A DNA stretch of 64,000 bases from Lachnospiraceae bacterium (GTDB lineage: Bacteria > Bacillota > Clostridia > Lachnospirales > Lachnospiraceae), in the NCBI GenBank assembly GCA_910575605.1, contig CAJTEW010000016.1, forward strand, positions 1-64,000. The letters are read 5' to 3'. Made by a program: the position numbers and the translations under genes. Within the stretch, counting starts at the first letter, position 1. The number at the start of each line of letters is the position of its first letter. Positions 62,446 through 64,000 of the stretch are shown here, in pieces. The notes under the pieces are model-generated. The model was not told where the DNA came from. It saw nothing but the letters and a program-made list of their open reading frames with translations, and did no database searches.

Positions 62446-63369
62446 TTATGTTAAACTTTTATCATTTCCTGTCAGATTCACAATAAGTATTCCGATGCTT
62501 ACCAGTATAAGGGCTGCAAAATTCTGCACAGTCCATATATGTTCCTTAAGAAATATTGCTGAAAGTGCCACACCAAATATGGGTATGCTGAAACCAAATA
62601 TAGCAACCTTTCCCACAGGATTATATTTTATCAGCTTCGTCCACAGGGTGAATGCCACTGTCGATAAAAGCGCCATATAAATGAACAGGATCGTAGATTT
62701 CACTGAAAAGCCACGTACATTTCCTCCTGCTATAAGGCCTATGATAATTAGTACCGCACCGCCAAATAGAAGCTGGTACGCGGTAATTGTTGAGGGTTTC
62801 TCTTTATCTGAAATTAACTTAAGCGTCACAGAGCTTGTTCCATAGGCAAAGGCACACAAAAGCACCATTCCCTCTCCTAAAAGGCTGAATCCACTCCCCC
62901 ACGCACCTGGCGCAAGATTGATTACAATTACTCCTGCAAAACCGAGCAGACAGCCCACTGCTTTCCTAAAGGTTACCTTTTCTGATTTTAGCAGGAAATG
63001 TGCAACAATGATTGTAAAAAATGCATTGGACGCATTAATGACCGAACCTTTTGCACCTGTCGTGTGTGCAAGCCCAATATAAAAGCACACATATTGTATC
63101 GTTGTCTGCAGCAATCCCTGAGCAAATATATACGGCACCGACGATTTTTTCATTACAATTATTTTCTTTTCTAAAATACAGGACATAAGAAATGTAAAAA
63201 TTCCCGCCAGAAAAAATCTATAACCTGCAAACAGCACCTGGCTGCCCGCTCCTTCAATATGGAACCATTCATACCCTATTTTCACACAAGGAAATGCGCT
63301 GCCCCATAAGGCGCAGCACACCAGTGCCAGAATACATCTGACCTTTGTATCTTTATAAAAGCTTTCCAT
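62446..63369 (-). CDS. EamA-family DMT transporter
   Basis: The 307-residue protein has ten predicted membrane segments in two EamA repeats (CALWGSAFPCVKIGYEW near the start; ILILLCAF... second repeat around 155-290 with VAIFGFSIPIFGVALSAIF). DMT transporters usually export metabolites or amino acids; the substrate is unknown. Start overlaps the cyclophilin stop by one base. Confidence 0.9.
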   Translation of the reverse strand: MESFYKDTKVRCILALVCCALWGSAFPCVKIGYEWFHIEGAGSQVLFAGYRFFLAGIFTFLMSCILEKKIIVMKKSSVPYIFAQGLLQTTIQYVCFYIGLAHTTGAKGSVINASNAFFTIIVAHFLLKSEKVTFRKAVGCLLGFAGVIVINLAPGAWGSGFSLLGEGMVLLCAFAYGTSSVTLKLISDKEKPSTITAYQLLFGGAVLIIIGLIAGGNVRGFSVKSTILFIYMALLSTVAFTLWTKLIKYNPVGKVAIFGFSIPIFGVALSAIFLKEHIWTVQNFAALILVSIGILIVNLTGNDKSLT

Positions 63370-63887
63370 TACTCCTTCTCCGGCTCGGGATAGTCCACTC
63401 CTTTTGTATCTACCGTAACCTTCTTCATCCTCTGCTCCTCAAGAGGCCTGTCACTATAGTCTGTATCTGTCCCGGCAATCTTATTTACAACCTCCATACC
63501 CTCGACTACCTTGCCAAAAGCTGCATAAGCTCCGTCAAGATGAGGAGATTTCTTGTGCATAATAAAAAACTGAGAGCCTGCGGAATCCGGATGCATCGCT
63601 CTTGCCATGGAGAGAACTCCTTCTGTATGCTCCAGACTGTTCTCAAACCCGTTCTGACTGAATTCTCCTTTAATGTTATAGCCCGGGCCTCCCATTCCTG
63701 TTCCGTCCGGGCAGCCGCCTTGAATCATAAAACCTTTAATTACACGATGAAAAATCAAGCCGTCATAGTAGTCCTTTTTTACAAGAGAGATAAAATTATT
63801 TACTGTATTTGGGGCGGTTTCAGGATAAAGCTCTGCTTTTATTAAGTCTCCATTTTCCATTTCAATTGTAATAATTGGATTTTCCAT
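63369..63887 (-). CDS. Peptidyl-prolyl cis-trans isomerase, cyclophilin type
   Basis: The 172-residue protein is a single cyclophilin domain with LIFHRVIKGFMIQGGCPDGTG near residue 45-65, GVLSMARAMHPDSAGSQFFIM near 95-115, HLDGAYAAFGKVVEGM near 120-136. No signal peptide, so it acts in the cytoplasm. GAGGA eight bases before the ATG at 63887 favours this start. Confidence 0.95.
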   Translation of the reverse strand: MENPIITIEMENGDLIKAELYPETAPNTVNNFISLVKKDYYDGLIFHRVIKGFMIQGGCPDGTGMGGPGYNIKGEFSQNGFENSLEHTEGVLSMARAMHPDSAGSQFFIMHKKSPHLDGAYAAFGKVVEGMEVVNKIAGTDTDYSDRPLEEQRMKKVTVDTKGVDYPEPEKE

Positions 63888-63959
63888 AATATTGTTCCTC
63901 ACTTTTGTTATATTTGTACTATAGTTTATTTTAATGGAATTCTGCCGGTTTGTAAATGG

Positions 63960-64000
63960 TTGGGGACGGGGTATTTTTAAAAAGTGCCTGTCCCCAGGCC
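63960..64000. repeat. GGGGAC palindromic intergenic repeat, copy 6, cut by window edge
   Basis: The last 41 bases start TTGGGGACGGGGTATTTTT and continue with AAAAAGTGCCTGTCCCC, as in copies 2 and 4. The right arm lies beyond the window. Confidence 0.8.

Overview
This window looks like the chromosome of a gut Clostridium of the Lachnospiraceae type. That is an inference from the gene families: a K+-type membrane pyrophosphatase, ECF core next to truA, a double-cubane-cluster reductase cassette, NanE/NagA/NagB amino-sugar genes, a small microcompartment, and strong GGAGG ribosome sites throughout. No rRNA, tRNA or CRISPR array was seen. Almost every gene lies on the minus strand.

Layout. 1-300: the tail of an ISL3-type transposase and a long palindromic repeat. 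0.3-4.2 kb: a LytS/LytR-type two-component system beside a dicarboxylate/amino-acid symporter. 4.5-13.7 kb: two DeoR regulators, an inositol-phosphatase-like enzyme, and a sugar operon (CUT2 ABC transporter, TIM-barrel isomerase/epimerase, FGGY kinase, class II aldolase). 14-19.5 kb: a compact microcompartment operon (aldolase with C-terminal targeting helix, acylating aldehyde dehydrogenase, BMC-T, BMC-H, PduL, BMC-P, Fe-alcohol dehydrogenase) with no diol dehydratase. Its promoter closely resembles that of the sugar operon. 19.7-30 kb: an esterase, then an amino-sugar region (Gfo/Idh oxidoreductase, CUT1 transporter, NanE; divergent RpiR regulator and ROK kinase; NagA, NagB). 30-41.3 kb: two G3E GTPases, pyrophosphatase, double-cubane reductase with its ATPase activator, DUF3343 protein and class V aminotransferase, then TruA and EcfT/A2/A1.

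41.5-58 kb is the most unusual part: one tightly packed, visibly A+T-richer, 15-gene operon. It encodes a full phosphonate route (PEP mutase, phosphonopyruvate decarboxylase, 2-aminoethylphosphonate transaminase, LicC-like cytidylyltransferase) with LicD- and TagB/F-like transferases, so it probably makes a phosphonate-decorated surface polymer. The same operon carries E1alpha, E1beta, E3 and lipoate ligase of a 2-oxo-acid dehydrogenase complex. The only E2 candidate is a fusion of a lipoyl domain and an E3-binding domain to a NeuD/PglD-type left-handed beta-helix acyltransferase. This suggests acyl groups made by oxidative decarboxylation are passed from lipoyl-lysine directly to a sugar or aminophosphonate, rather than to CoA. 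An adenylation enzyme, a carrier protein and a GNAT enzyme form a possible second acylation branch.

Upstream of this operon lies a TnpB homologue that lacks all three canonical RuvC catalytic residues and has no TnpA partner. It is a candidate nuclease-dead, RNA-guided regulator (TldR-like), with a plausible guide-RNA region between it and the operon. 59.8-64 kb: a four-part CoA-disulfide-reductase/rhodanese/sulfite-reductase-like/ferredoxin fusion, an EamA exporter, a cyclophilin and another repeat copy.

Six copies of a palindromic GGGGAC-type repeat are scattered between genes, and several supply the last codons and stop of neighbouring genes.
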